A stretch of DNA of 64,000 nt, from contig JAQUUY010000002.1 in assembly GCA_028693645.1 (NCBI GenBank), positions 1 to 64,000 of the forward strand. The letters run 5' to 3'. Both the position numbers and the translations under genes were made by a program. How positions within the stretch are numbered: position 1 is the first letter of the stretch; each line of letters opens with the position of its first letter. Below, in pieces: positions 52,232 to 61,778 of the stretch. The notes below the pieces were generated by a model. It made no database searches and was not told where the DNA came from. It was given only the letters and a program-made list of their open reading frames with translations. Source of the stretch: Eubacteriales bacterium. Lineage in GTDB: Bacteria; Bacillota; Clostridia; Peptostreptococcales; Anaerovoracaceae.

Positions 52232-53968
52232 ATGATAAGAATTGAAAACCTCTCCTACTCCTTCCCACAGAAGGATTTATACAATAAAATTTCATTTACA
52301 TTAGAAGCGGGTCAACATTGTGCTTTTATTGGCGCAAGCGGCAGCGGTAAAAGTACGCTGGTAGATTTGATTATGGATCCGGAACGCTATCTGTTTGACG
52401 GGACATTAGAGATAAACCCTGCTTGCAGAATTGGCTACGTAAGCCAGTTTTCCCAACCCGACAAAACAAAAGACATCACAGTGTTTGAATATATTGCAGA
52501 AGAATTTATCAAGCTGCAAAATGAAATAACTTCGATTTGCAGTGAAATGGAAAGCTCCTTGGACCTCGATCCCTTGTTGGAGAAGTACCAGCAAGCCTTG
52601 GAGGCCTTTGCCTCAATCGGCGGAGATGATTTTGAAAGCAAAATCAACAAAAAACTAAATTTAGCAAAGCTAATCCATCTTAAAGATCTAAGGGTCTCCG
52701 AGCTTAGTGGCGGAGAATTCAAGCTGATTCAAGTAATCAAGGAAATGTTGAACCACCCGGACTTAATGATTATGGATGAACCGGATGTGTTTTTAGACTT
52801 TGAAAACCTCAATGCACTTAAAAATCTCATCAATGCACATAAAGGGATTCTCTTTGTCATTACGCACAACAGATATCTGTTGAATCATTGCTTTAATAAA
52901 ATCGTGCACCTTGAAAACACGGAGCTCCAAGAATTTGAAGGAAGATATATCGACTATAACTTCTCATTGCTCGAACGAAAAATCGAGTTACAGGAACTTT
53001 CTGCTGCCGATACAGAAGAAATCCAGCGAAATGAAGTCTTAATCGACAGACTAAGATATATCTCATCCTACAATTCCGAATCTTCGAGAGGCAAAGCGCT
53101 AAATGCCAGAGTAAAAATACAAGAACGACTGGAAGCACGCAAAATCAAAGCGCCTTTCGTGAATATCAAGCAGCCGGATATCCGTTTACGCACAGATAAC
53201 GAGATTGAAGAAAGCATTGCATTAAAAGTCAAAGGTTACAGTGTCGCCTTTGACGATATTCTTCTGAAAGATGTTAACTTCGAAATCAAGTCCACTGATA
53301 AAGTGGCTCTCATTGGTTCTAACGGTACCGGCAAAACGACTTTGTTCCGAGACATTTATAAAAACAGTCTTCCCTCCATTGAGATAAACGAAAACATTGA
53401 AGTGGCCTATTTATCGCAGCTTCAAGGCGAAATGCTAAACGAGGCGAATACGATACTGGAAGAGTTCTTTGATGCCGGGTTTAAAACAAAGGAAGAAATC
53501 ATCTCACATCTTTTAACCTACGGGTTTGAGGAGGAAATCATCAATCAAAAAGTCGCCGCCTTATCTGGCGGCGAAAAGAACATACTTCAATTAGCAAAAA
53601 TTTCTTCGAGTAAAGCAAACTTCTTGCTTCTCGATGAGCCGACAAGCCATTTAGACACCTATTCGCAAATAGCCCTGGAAAAAGCCATAGAGAACTATAA
53701 TGGCGCCATTCTCATGATTTCTCATGATTTTTATTCCATTTCAAACTGCATGGATTATGTTTTGCTCATTGAAGACAAGACGATTCGAAAAATGAATATG
53801 CGTAAGTTCAGAAAGATGATTTACAGCAGCCATTTTGACCGAGACTATTTGGAGCTTGAGCAAAAGAAAAAACTACTGGAAACGCAAATAACGTTGGCTT
53901 TAAAAGAAAATGATTTTACACTTGCAAAAGTAATTCTGGAAGAGTTGGAAGCTCTGATTTATTCCTGA
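52232..53968 (+). CDS. ABC-F family ATPase
   Basis: The protein has 578 residues with two ABC ATPase domains and no membrane segment. Walker A sites are GASGSGKST and GSNGTGKTT; signatures are LSGGEFKLIQV and LSGGEKNILQLA; Walker B regions are LMIMDEPDVFLD and FLLLDEPTSHLD. The charged linker between them would reach the ribosomal P/E site. ABC-F proteins modulate translation, and some give resistance to ribosome-binding antibiotics. The ATG at 52232 (AAAGG ahead) is chosen over a long upstream extension because the promoter lies in it. Which ABC-F subgroup is not clear. Confidence 0.88.
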   Translation: MIRIENLSYSFPQKDLYNKISFTLEAGQHCAFIGASGSGKSTLVDLIMDPERYLFDGTLEINPACRIGYVSQFSQPDKTKDITVFEYIAEEFIKLQNEITSICSEMESSLDLDPLLEKYQQALEAFASIGGDDFESKINKKLNLAKLIHLKDLRVSELSGGEFKLIQVIKEMLNHPDLMIMDEPDVFLDFENLNALKNLINAHKGILFVITHNRYLLNHCFNKIVHLENTELQEFEGRYIDYNFSLLERKIELQELSAADTEEIQRNEVLIDRLRYISSYNSESSRGKALNARVKIQERLEARKIKAPFVNIKQPDIRLRTDNEIEESIALKVKGYSVAFDDILLKDVNFEIKSTDKVALIGSNGTGKTTLFRDIYKNSLPSIEINENIEVAYLSQLQGEMLNEANTILEEFFDAGFKTKEEIISHLLTYGFEEEIINQKVAALSGGEKNILQLAKISSSKANFLLLDEPTSHLDTYSQIALEKAIENYNGAILMISHDFYSISNCMDYVLLIEDKTIRKMNMRKFRKMIYSSHFDRDYLELEQKKKLLETQITLALKENDFTLAKVILEELEALIYS

Positions 53969-53983
53969 TTTATTCGCTAACCG

Positions 53984-54019
53984 AAAGAGGACGGCATTTC
54001 AGATTTGCCGCCCTCTTTT
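53984..54019 (+). terminator. Rho-independent terminator of the ABC-F gene
   Basis: AAGAGGACGGCA (53985-53996) pairs with TGCCGCCCTCTT (54006-54017), one mismatch, followed by T residues. Confidence 0.85.
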
Positions 54020-54155
54020 CATATCTTCCTTCTCTAAAATAAGATTGTCTTTTCTTCTTTGGGGTATCATCAAAGGGAGAAATCCATCGGAGAAAAACGA
54101 AAACAAAATAATACAATACAACGATTTCATTTTAATAAACCTAAGGGGCGGCTTA

Positions 54156-55451
54156 ATGAAAAACAAATTAATCGCATTGGCAAAGACATTTCTCGCAGAG
54201 CATTACAAGTATCAAAAGGACTGTCGGAGAATCATTTTGATTTATTTGGCCTTGGGTTTGTTGTGGATTTATGCTTCTGACAAAGTTGCATATCTGCTTA
54301 CTCCGGAACCGGAAAACCTTTTGCTTCTAAGCATGTACAAAGGTTGGACCTATGTCGGAGTGACGGCATTGATTTTTTATGCCTTGATAAAAAAGCTCCT
54401 GAAAAAAATAGAATTATCGGAGAGCGAAACGGCTTACCTGATTTTTCATGATGTTTTAACAGAAATATACAACAGGCGATTTTACGAGACGCAAGTATCT
54501 CTTTTGGACAAGGAAGAGAACTTACCCATTTCCATTATACTTGCGGATATTAACGGGCTGAAAGTTGTTAACGATGCCTTGGGTCACCAAATCGGAGACC
54601 AAATTCTAAAAAGAGCCGCAAAAGCAATGCAAGAGGTTTGTCGAAAAAATGATGTTTTGGCTCGTTGGGGCGGGGACGAATTTGTGTTATTACTCCCCAA
54701 AACAACCGCAGAAGAAGCGGAGGTCTTCATCAACAAAATTCAGGAAAACTGCATCTCCCACAGCGAGGAAATGCTTCCCGTAGATATGGCTTTGGGCCGC
54801 GCAACTAAAAACGACAAAGAAACCAGCATATCGGAAATTCTCAAAAAAGCAGAAGATGCAATGTACAAAAACAAGATGGTACAAAGCAAAGGCCTTCGCG
54901 GAAATATCATAAATATGATACTAAAAACATTATACGAAAAGAACCCAAGAGAAGAAGCGCATTCAGAAAGAGTCGGAGAAATTGCTGCTAAAATTGGTGC
55001 GGCATTAGGCTTTTCAGAGATTGCCGTTTTCCAGCTCCAAGCGATAGGACGCCTACATGATATTGGCAAAATAGGAATAGCCGAAGGCATCCTTAACAAT
55101 CCACGGCGGCTTAACGAAATAGAACTGGAAGAAGTGAAACGGCATCCCGAGGCGGGATATCGGATTTTAAGTGCAACAAAGGAAATGACTGAACTGGCCG
55201 ACTGCGTTTTGTCTCATCATGAACGTTGGGATGGAAATGGCTACCCAAAAGGATTAAGCGGTGTAACTATTCCTATCGAAGCAAGAATCATCGCTTTAGC
55301 AGATGCTTATGACGCCATGTCGAGCGAACGCCCCTACCGCAAGCCGCTGCCACCGGATGCTATCTACAATGAAATCAAGAACAATGCAGGGCATCAATTT
55401 GATCCTGCGATTGCTCAAGTTTTTTTAGAAAAAGTAATCAATTCCCTATAG
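54156..55451 (+). CDS. GGDEF and HD-GYP bifunctional cyclic-di-GMP protein
   Basis: The protein has 431 residues. Two N-terminal transmembrane helices (about 26-44 and 63-80) precede a GGDEF domain with an intact WGGDEF at 171-176 and an RxxD inhibitory site (RKND, 163-166). A C-terminal HD-GYP domain has HDIGKIG at 301 and HHERWDGNGYP at 354. It has the residues both to make and to break cyclic-di-GMP; which activity prevails is unknown. The ATG at 54156 follows AAGGGG. Its stop shares the CTATAG hexamer with the stop of the convergent U32 gene. Confidence 0.9.
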   Translation: MKNKLIALAKTFLAEHYKYQKDCRRIILIYLALGLLWIYASDKVAYLLTPEPENLLLLSMYKGWTYVGVTALIFYALIKKLLKKIELSESETAYLIFHDVLTEIYNRRFYETQVSLLDKEENLPISIILADINGLKVVNDALGHQIGDQILKRAAKAMQEVCRKNDVLARWGGDEFVLLLPKTTAEEAEVFINKIQENCISHSEEMLPVDMALGRATKNDKETSISEILKKAEDAMYKNKMVQSKGLRGNIINMILKTLYEKNPREEAHSERVGEIAAKIGAALGFSEIAVFQLQAIGRLHDIGKIGIAEGILNNPRRLNEIELEEVKRHPEAGYRILSATKEMTELADCVLSHHERWDGNGYPKGLSGVTIPIEARIIALADAYDAMSSERPYRKPLPPDAIYNEIKNNAGHQFDPAIAQVFLEKVINSL

Positions 55452-57689
55452 AATCTCTTTATTAAAATGTCCTCTTGTGTCGGTCTCCTTATTAAAGACA
55501 GCTTTATCTGCTCCGCCATTTAATTTATCTAAGGCCTTATTAATGGTTTTCACAACCTGTTCTTTTGATTCCACTGTGAAGTTTAATCTGAATGCCTCGA
55601 TTCCGTTTATGCTTGGTAGCTCATCTAAAAGATTAAGCGTCTTCCCATTAAGAATCGTTGTTGTACAATCGTCATGGCAAATGATAGGGAAGGTTCCATG
55701 CTCATCTTTTAACTCATAGCTATTCTTTTTGCAAACATCGCACTGATTCATTTTTTTCAGCGGACAATATTTTGTAAATAGCATAGGAGCTCTACCATAT
55801 ACAATCATTTCCAGTGCAGGATAGCCCTCATTTTCTTCGTAATAGGCATTCATTAAATCTTCCATTTGTCTCTTATTCAATTCATAAGATAAGGTCACTC
55901 GTTTCGCACCCAATCGATATAATTCATAGCAACTGGTAGAATTAACAACATTAAAAGAATAGTCCGTAACAAAAGGATTCGTTTTTCGGTAGTGATAAAT
56001 TCCGCCATATCCTCCGATTAGTACTTGCCCTTCTTTTTCTTTATAATCGTTCTGGTTTCTTCTAACAACGTTTTCAAAATAAATTTCCTTAATTCCACAG
56101 CTCACGCAGGCATCATACTGTTCCTTCGTTGTTACAGCGGCCGTAAGGTATGGTTTTTCAGGAGCAAAGCTTATTTTTTCTTTGGCGACCAAGGCCTTGG
56201 TTCTTTTATTCTTGCTGTTAAGCTTTAAGTCATATAATCCCTGTACAATATCTCTTCTTGCTACATTTAACATTTTCGATGGAATAAAGGCATTGTGTTC
56301 CTCAAAATCGACATCATGAAGTTCAAATATCGTATCGTTTAATTTTGAAAATTGCTTGATTACCTGCTCTTTCGTTGATGGGTTATTCATTGCTTCACCC
56401 AGGATTTCCTCGCCTTCATAGGAATAATGAAAGCCTAAGCCCTCCGCCTCAATCATCAACTTTGCACCCGGAGATGCATACACGCTAATATCCAGGTTAA
56501 AACGCTTAAATTCTTTTTCCAGTGATGATTCTAACTCTTTATAGTAGAAAGAATCTTTCGTTATATATACTGCATCGCCCTTGGAGAGCTTTTCTTTGAT
56601 TTTGATGTAGCAGACATCCTCTGCTTTGTTGATTAAGTTGCCATCTTTATCATACAGTTTTACAACGTTTAAAATAACATCTTCGTTGTTATGACTGATT
56701 CTGATGATATCGTTTTGATTTAGAGTACGTGTCAGTGTTATTTCATACATGTCTTTCACGCTCTTGCTGATATTTCCAATTTCGTAACCAAAGTTATTCG
56801 GCCTTAAGATGTTTGTGATATCTTTCGGATCTTCATGAAACAAATAGCCTTTCGTAAATGTTCTATTGAATGTTTTACTCAGATTATCTTTATCTACTTC
56901 GGTTATTTTATGATCTAAGGCCATACGATATTTTGATACAACATTAGCAACATACGCAGGCTCTTTCATTCGACCTTCTATTTTTAAAGAATCAATTTCT
57001 TTTAAATCATCGATGTGATCAATTGTGTTTAAGTCCTTCGTAGATAGAATATAGTTTTTCCCTAAAGAGGTCTCTGTTGTCGTATCAATTACTTCATACT
57101 CCTTACGACAGGAACCAACACATCTTCCGCGATTTCCGCTTCGATAGCCGATTAATCCGGACATGAGACAGTTTCCGGAATAAGATACGCATAACGCACC
57201 GTGAACAAAAATTTCTACCGGTATTTTAGCGATTCTTTTGATCTCTTTTACCTTTTCGATCTCAACCTCACGCGCCAGAACAACTCTTTTAGCGCCAAGT
57301 TCTTTCATTAATAAAGTTCCGTCTACATCGTCGATTCCCATTTGCGTTGAACAATGCACGTCCATATCAAGAAAGTTTTCAACTGCATAATCGAAAGCAG
57401 CCAAATCCTGCACGATAATTCCATCCACACCAATTTCATTTAATTCGCGCATCTGTGCTTGCATCTCTTCCCTTTCGCTTTCAAAAACGAGGGTATTCAT
57501 TGTGACATAGATTTTAACATTCCTCAGGTGCGCATACGTAACAGACTCTTTTAACGATTCTAAATCAAAATTTGATGAATATGCACGTGCACCAAATTTT
57601 TGCATTCCTAAGTATATTGCATCACAACCATTAGAAATTGCAGCTTTTAAAGCTTCCATATTTCCTGCCGGTGCTAATAATTCAGTCAT
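55446..57689 (-). CDS. U32-family protein (probable RNA hydroxylase)
   Basis: This 747-residue U32 'peptidase' has the family signature EIFVHGALCVSYSGNCLMSG at about 165-185, further cysteines (GRCVGSC and a late KMNQCDVC), and a middle DUF3656-like region. Relatives such as RlhA and TrhP hydroxylate rRNA or tRNA rather than cleave proteins, and probably use an iron-sulfur centre. The ATG at 57689 has GGAGG five bases before it; in-frame starts at 57701 and 57710 are less well placed. The target RNA is unknown. Confidence 0.88.
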   Translation of the reverse strand: MTELLAPAGNMEALKAAISNGCDAIYLGMQKFGARAYSSNFDLESLKESVTYAHLRNVKIYVTMNTLVFESEREEMQAQMRELNEIGVDGIIVQDLAAFDYAVENFLDMDVHCSTQMGIDDVDGTLLMKELGAKRVVLAREVEIEKVKEIKRIAKIPVEIFVHGALCVSYSGNCLMSGLIGYRSGNRGRCVGSCRKEYEVIDTTTETSLGKNYILSTKDLNTIDHIDDLKEIDSLKIEGRMKEPAYVANVVSKYRMALDHKITEVDKDNLSKTFNRTFTKGYLFHEDPKDITNILRPNNFGYEIGNISKSVKDMYEITLTRTLNQNDIIRISHNNEDVILNVVKLYDKDGNLINKAEDVCYIKIKEKLSKGDAVYITKDSFYYKELESSLEKEFKRFNLDISVYASPGAKLMIEAEGLGFHYSYEGEEILGEAMNNPSTKEQVIKQFSKLNDTIFELHDVDFEEHNAFIPSKMLNVARRDIVQGLYDLKLNSKNKRTKALVAKEKISFAPEKPYLTAAVTTKEQYDACVSCGIKEIYFENVVRRNQNDYKEKEGQVLIGGYGGIYHYRKTNPFVTDYSFNVVNSTSCYELYRLGAKRVTLSYELNKRQMEDLMNAYYEENEGYPALEMIVYGRAPMLFTKYCPLKKMNQCDVCKKNSYELKDEHGTFPIICHDDCTTTILNGKTLNLLDELPSINGIEAFRLNFTVESKEQVVKTINKALDKLNGGADKAVFNKETDTRGHFNKEIL

Positions 57690-57849
57690 TTTTTCCTCCA
57701 TACCCCTCAATTACTTTGATTTTTATGCAGCCTAGGCTGCTTTGAATTTGTCACAGTCGAATTATAACAATTCACACTGCACAACACAAGGACAGTTGCC
57801 AAAACAATGACGTCTGTTTTAGGTCGTGCATAGATTTGCATATACAACC
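57690..57849. other. Intergenic stretch with 14-base palindrome
   Basis: GCAGCCTAGGCTGC (57727-57740) is a perfect palindrome 38 bases ahead of the U32 start codon. It could be an operator. Nothing else is recognised between the U32 gene and the following terminator. Confidence 0.4.
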
Positions 57850-57899
57850 AGATATAAATAAAAACTCTAAACGCATCAAATACAATGCGTTTAGAGTTT
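57850..57899 (-). terminator. Terminator of the 58-kb NhaC gene
   Basis: AAACTCTAAACGCAT (57862-57876) and ATGCGTTTAGAGTTT (57885-57899) make a 15-bp perfect stem with an 8-base loop. On the minus strand TTTTTATTTAT follows. Confidence 0.88.
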
Positions 57900-57983
57900 C
57901 AACTTTGGAAACAATACCCCGTTACATATAATCCCCTCTGTGGTTTTACTTATCGTTTTTTTATATATAACAGTTTGAAGTAA

Positions 57984-59354
57984 CTACATGACAAAACCTA
58001 GCACTAAGAATCCAAGCGCGGCCACTGCGAACGGAACCATAACAAGAGGCACCGAAGTCCTAAAATAGTCAACCGGCGTGGTCTGCGTAGAGGCAGCCGT
58101 TAGGATGACGGTGTCGCTGTAAAGGCAAATATGTCCGCCAAAACATACGGCCGAAATCAAGGCGCCCGATGCCAAGAACAAATTAACATCTAAGGCCGAT
58201 GCCACAGGGATGACGATGGGAAATGCAATAGCTGCCAATCCCCAGAAGCTTCCTGTTCCAAACGACAGTAAACCAATCACGATAAAGACGATCAGCGGAA
58301 GCAACGACGGATGCAGCGATTTCAAAGCGACTTCAATCACCATGTCAATCAGTCCAAGCTGTGTGGTGGCTTCCATAAAGACATAGGCAAGGATAATAAT
58401 GATAATAACCGGTGTCATATCAACAATCCCTTTCATGACAGACTTAAAGAAGCCCACGAAAGAAAAAAGTCGTTGTGGAAGGTACATCACAAGGCAAAGG
58501 AGAAGCGCTGCAAACAGACCGATTACGATATCCTCTTTCCATATCGTAAAGAAAACGACGAGTGCAATCGGCAGAATAAAGTTAATCGCTCTGCGCGGTT
58601 TTCCCTCTGACGCCTTTTCCTCATCCGGCAATTCCACTAAAGCTGCTTTTGCCTCCGGCGAGAATACTTCTCCTGTGGTCAATGCTCTTTCTTCTGCTTT
58701 CTTCATCGCCCCAAACAAGGGTATCACTCCAAGACAGAAAAGAGGAACGGCAATGACTGCCAACCAGCCATAAAGGATGAACGGCATAGTGGATAGGTAT
58801 GCACCAAAAGAAGTCGTTCCCTCTGCAACACCGGATTCAACCATCTGGGTTCCCATAAAGGCCCCCCAAGTGCTGAACGGTATGACGGCGCAAACCGTTA
58901 CACCTGTTGAATTTACAATAAAAGCCAACATTTCTCTTGAGATTTTATGTTGGTCACAAAGATCTCTCGTTGCTGCGCCTACGGCAAGGCAATTAAGATA
59001 ATCATCTACAAATATAATAATACCTAAGATCCACGTGCCGATCAGCGTCTGCTTTCTTGTCTTCAGGATTTTTTTGGCGAGGCCGGAAAAGCCCAACACC
59101 CCTCCCGAATCTCCCATGAGGGCAATCAGTGCGCCAAACAATGCGATGAGGATAAACACCCACTGGCTTCCATCATCTGTGAGTACACCGTAAAGTGCGT
59201 CCTGAAAAGAATTGAAGGCTCCGATGGGATTGCCCTTTGCAAGGACCAGAAATGCGGACAACACACCCACCACAAGGGATAGGAATGTATCCTTGGTCCA
59301 GACTGCTACAACAATCAACAATAAAATCGGAATAAGACTGATGATGCCATCCAT
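57984..59354 (-). CDS. NhaC-family antiporter, subgroup 2
   Basis: This 456-residue membrane protein resembles the 46.1-kb one: IIFVDDYLNCLAVGAATRD, IPFSTWGAFMGTQMV, GTGSFWGLAAIAFPI, and LYSDTVILTAA with PVDYFRTSVPLV at the end. It probably exchanges H+ or Na+ for another cation or an amino compound. The ATG at 59354 has AAAGGAG eight bases before it. It lies downstream of a dipeptidase gene by about 65 bases; uptake of peptide products is conceivable. Confidence 0.87.
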   Translation of the reverse strand: MDGIISLIPILLLIVVAVWTKDTFLSLVVGVLSAFLVLAKGNPIGAFNSFQDALYGVLTDDGSQWVFILIALFGALIALMGDSGGVLGFSGLAKKILKTRKQTLIGTWILGIIIFVDDYLNCLAVGAATRDLCDQHKISREMLAFIVNSTGVTVCAVIPFSTWGAFMGTQMVESGVAEGTTSFGAYLSTMPFILYGWLAVIAVPLFCLGVIPLFGAMKKAEERALTTGEVFSPEAKAALVELPDEEKASEGKPRRAINFILPIALVVFFTIWKEDIVIGLFAALLLCLVMYLPQRLFSFVGFFKSVMKGIVDMTPVIIIIILAYVFMEATTQLGLIDMVIEVALKSLHPSLLPLIVFIVIGLLSFGTGSFWGLAAIAFPIVIPVASALDVNLFLASGALISAVCFGGHICLYSDTVILTAASTQTTPVDYFRTSVPLVMVPFAVAALGFLVLGFVM

Positions 59355-59419
59355 AAAAAATTCTCCTTTCATTCAATTACTTTTGAAATACAGTATATTT
59401 ATATAATAAAGTGGTCATG

Positions 59420-60757
59420 TCATTTAAATGAGTTCTCAGACATGCCAATTTCCCATATCGCCGCTGCAAAGATCCTGCAATTTAGTAGGAGTGCTTCTAT
59501 AGAAATAAATTCGTTTTCCTCATGGCAAGTGTCCTCCTCACCGGGGAACAACGGCCCCCAAGAAATCACATTGGGCATTGCTTTTGCGTAGGATCCTCCA
59601 TACGCGAGGGCATATTCGTTCTTTCTCCCCGACATTTTTTCGTAGGCGCGAGCAAACGCTTGGATGAAAGGTTTTTCTTTGCTCACATATACAGGCGGAA
59701 GATTCTCAAAAGAGGAAATCACACCGCCAAAACTCGCGGCAAGCTTCTCAAAGCTTGTAAGGATTTCTCCGAATTCCGTACCATATACGTATCGAATATC
59801 AAACACTATGGTAGTAGCATCTTTCTCGGTTTTAATCATAGTCGGGGTAAAGATGTTCCTATGCACAAATTCTCCGTTATAGTATTCACTTTCACTGCGT
59901 AATCCTAAGGCGGAACCTTCCCGATCAGTAAAGTATTGCAACAGCATATCAAGCACCTTCGAAAGAGGATTTTCCCGAATCCCCATCTGCGCGAGCTCCG
60001 CCGCCATTTTCAAAATGGCGTTTTCCCCTTTTTCGGGTTGGCAGGCATGCACCGCTTTCCCATTAGCAACATGCCTGTTTCCATTTACGATCGCTTCACA
60101 TTTGCCCGGAACTACATTGTGAGCGCTGCCTGCTTCAAGTTTCGAAATCACCTCATTAACACCAATCGGCAATGTCATGCTTATTGAAGCCACGCCTTTT
60201 TCAATGTTACAAACAGGAAATTCACCATCAGGCGTAAATCCATAGTCGGGAAGAGGAAACTCAGCGACATACGAATTCATATCCTTCCATTCCGATTCTT
60301 CCCGCGTCCCTAATATCAATTGTACTTTTTTTCTGAATGGTTTTTGTTCTTGAAGTCCAAGCGTTTGTACCGCTTTCATCGCATATAAGGCGGCAATGAC
60401 CGGGCCTTTATCATCAACGGCACCGCGGCCATAAAGCAATCCATTTTTTATCGTCGCTTCGAAAGGCAGAGTGTTCCATCGATCTATTTCTCCCTCATTC
60501 ACAACGTCAAGGTGAGCGAGAATACCAAGGACCTCTTCCCCTTGTCCCATCTCAATCAAACCCACTTCACCTTCCAGAAGTGAAGTCGCATGAAAGCCTT
60601 CTCTTTTCGCGTTTTCCAACACATAATCCAGGGCTTTTTTTACTTCAGATCGTTGATCCGTAATGCTTGGAATTTTAATCAAAGCGCTCAACGATTCTAT
60701 CATTTCTTCTTTATATCCATCGATTAGGTGAATCAGTTTTTCATAGATTTCGTCCAT
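59420..60757 (-). CDS. pepV: PepV-like dipeptidase (M20 family)
   Basis: This 445-residue M20 zinc/manganese peptidase is of the Sapep/PepV group, which cleaves dipeptides in the cytoplasm. Metal and catalytic motifs are HLDVVNEG (first ligand), YGRGAVDDKGP, and TREESEWKDMNSY. The late CHEENEF supplies the final ligand. Length is normal. AAGGGAT precedes the ATG. It fits an amino-acid fermenting lifestyle. Confidence 0.92.
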   Translation of the reverse strand: MDEIYEKLIHLIDGYKEEMIESLSALIKIPSITDQRSEVKKALDYVLENAKREGFHATSLLEGEVGLIEMGQGEEVLGILAHLDVVNEGEIDRWNTLPFEATIKNGLLYGRGAVDDKGPVIAALYAMKAVQTLGLQEQKPFRKKVQLILGTREESEWKDMNSYVAEFPLPDYGFTPDGEFPVCNIEKGVASISMTLPIGVNEVISKLEAGSAHNVVPGKCEAIVNGNRHVANGKAVHACQPEKGENAILKMAAELAQMGIRENPLSKVLDMLLQYFTDREGSALGLRSESEYYNGEFVHRNIFTPTMIKTEKDATTIVFDIRYVYGTEFGEILTSFEKLAASFGGVISSFENLPPVYVSKEKPFIQAFARAYEKMSGRKNEYALAYGGSYAKAMPNVISWGPLFPGEEDTCHEENEFISIEALLLNCRIFAAAIWEIGMSENSFK

Positions 60758-60817
60758 GGCAGTTATCCCTTGCTTTCCCCATCGAGTTCACTGTAACTAA
60801 AATGTTATCTCTTCAAA

Positions 60818-60848
60818 TAAAGAATAAACCCCGGAGCAACTCCGAGGT
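60818..60848 (-). terminator. Terminator after the MerR-type gene
   Basis: On the minus strand CCTCGGA pairs with TCCGGGG (one G-T pair) across a 5-base loop, followed by TTTATTCTTTATTT. Confidence 0.75.
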
Positions 60849-60860
60849 CAATGGTTTTTT

Positions 60861-61646
60861 TTATTTAATGGGAGCATAAATTCGATAAAGTGCCATTCGC
60901 TCACCTTGAACATAGTAGTTGGTATTCTCCCAACCAATAATGTCTCCAAGCAATTCATATCCGTTCGCGGCGGCATACTCTATGGTAGGGCGTATCATAT
61001 CCATAAAATCATCACTATATTTGACCTGTGTACAGATACATTTTTCAGCACTTTCTTCGATAACATCCTTATGCAGTGCCTCATCAAGGATATGCGCCGG
61101 TTTATTAATGGAAAGATAACGACAAACCTTGTCTGGCTCTTCATAAATATTGCAGTAAAAAGAAAGTGATACATCGCGCCATTGCTCTTTTGTGAAATTC
61201 ATTCCCTCTCCCAAATAGTGAGCCAAATGGCTTTCTTCATCAAAAAAGCCGGCGTTACGAAGTGTCGGCGGCATGGCGCATATTCGAAATTTCCCGACCA
61301 GTGACAATTCATCCTCATAGTTTTCCTGCCAATCGTCCAAATTTTTTAAAATGCGTTGGTATCTATCAATATTCTCCTGCGCTTCCGCTTTGCGTTCTTT
61401 GATAATATCGCCAATTTTTTCAACTTCCAGCCCCTCAAAAATGGATCTGATATCTTTTAGCGTCAATTCCTGATCCCGATAAAACAAAATATCAGAAAGC
61501 ATCATGACATCGGTAGAGGAATATTCCCAGTAGTTGTTCTGCTCATTCTTTTTCGGTGTGATAATGCCTTCGCGCACATAAAATCGAATCATCTCTGTCG
61601 AGATATCCAAAACTTTGGCGATTTCTCCGACTGTCAGATATATCAT
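60861..61646 (-). CDS. MerR-family regulator with ligand-binding domain
   Basis: This 261-residue regulator has an N-terminal MerR-type winged helix (YLTVGEIAKVLDISTEMIRFYVREG), a coiled coil at about 75-115, and a C-terminal GyrI-like effector domain. Such proteins bind small hydrophobic compounds and activate export genes. The ATG at 61646 is chosen from AAGGAG seven bases ahead. No clear target operon adjoins it, and no MerR-type 19-bp spacer promoter was picked out. Confidence 0.82.
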   Translation of the reverse strand: MIYLTVGEIAKVLDISTEMIRFYVREGIITPKKNEQNNYWEYSSTDVMMLSDILFYRDQELTLKDIRSIFEGLEVEKIGDIIKERKAEAQENIDRYQRILKNLDDWQENYEDELSLVGKFRICAMPPTLRNAGFFDEESHLAHYLGEGMNFTKEQWRDVSLSFYCNIYEEPDKVCRYLSINKPAHILDEALHKDVIEESAEKCICTQVKYSDDFMDMIRPTIEYAAANGYELLGDIIGWENTNYYVQGERMALYRIYAPIK

Positions 61647-61723
61647 TTTTCTTCTCCTTTTGTGCAAGCATTTTATTGTATTTTATCACACATCACAATT
61701 TCAAGATAAGAATTTATTGTATA

Positions 61724-61760
61724 AATAAAAAGAGTGCTCCATTTTTTTGGAGCACTCCAC
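61724..61760 (-). terminator. Terminator of the lipoprotein gene
   Basis: AGAGTGCTCC (61731-61740) pairs with GGAGCACTC (61749-61757); on the minus strand TTTTTATTTAT follows. Confidence 0.88.
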
Positions 61761-61778
61761 TTTACAATTTATTTCATA

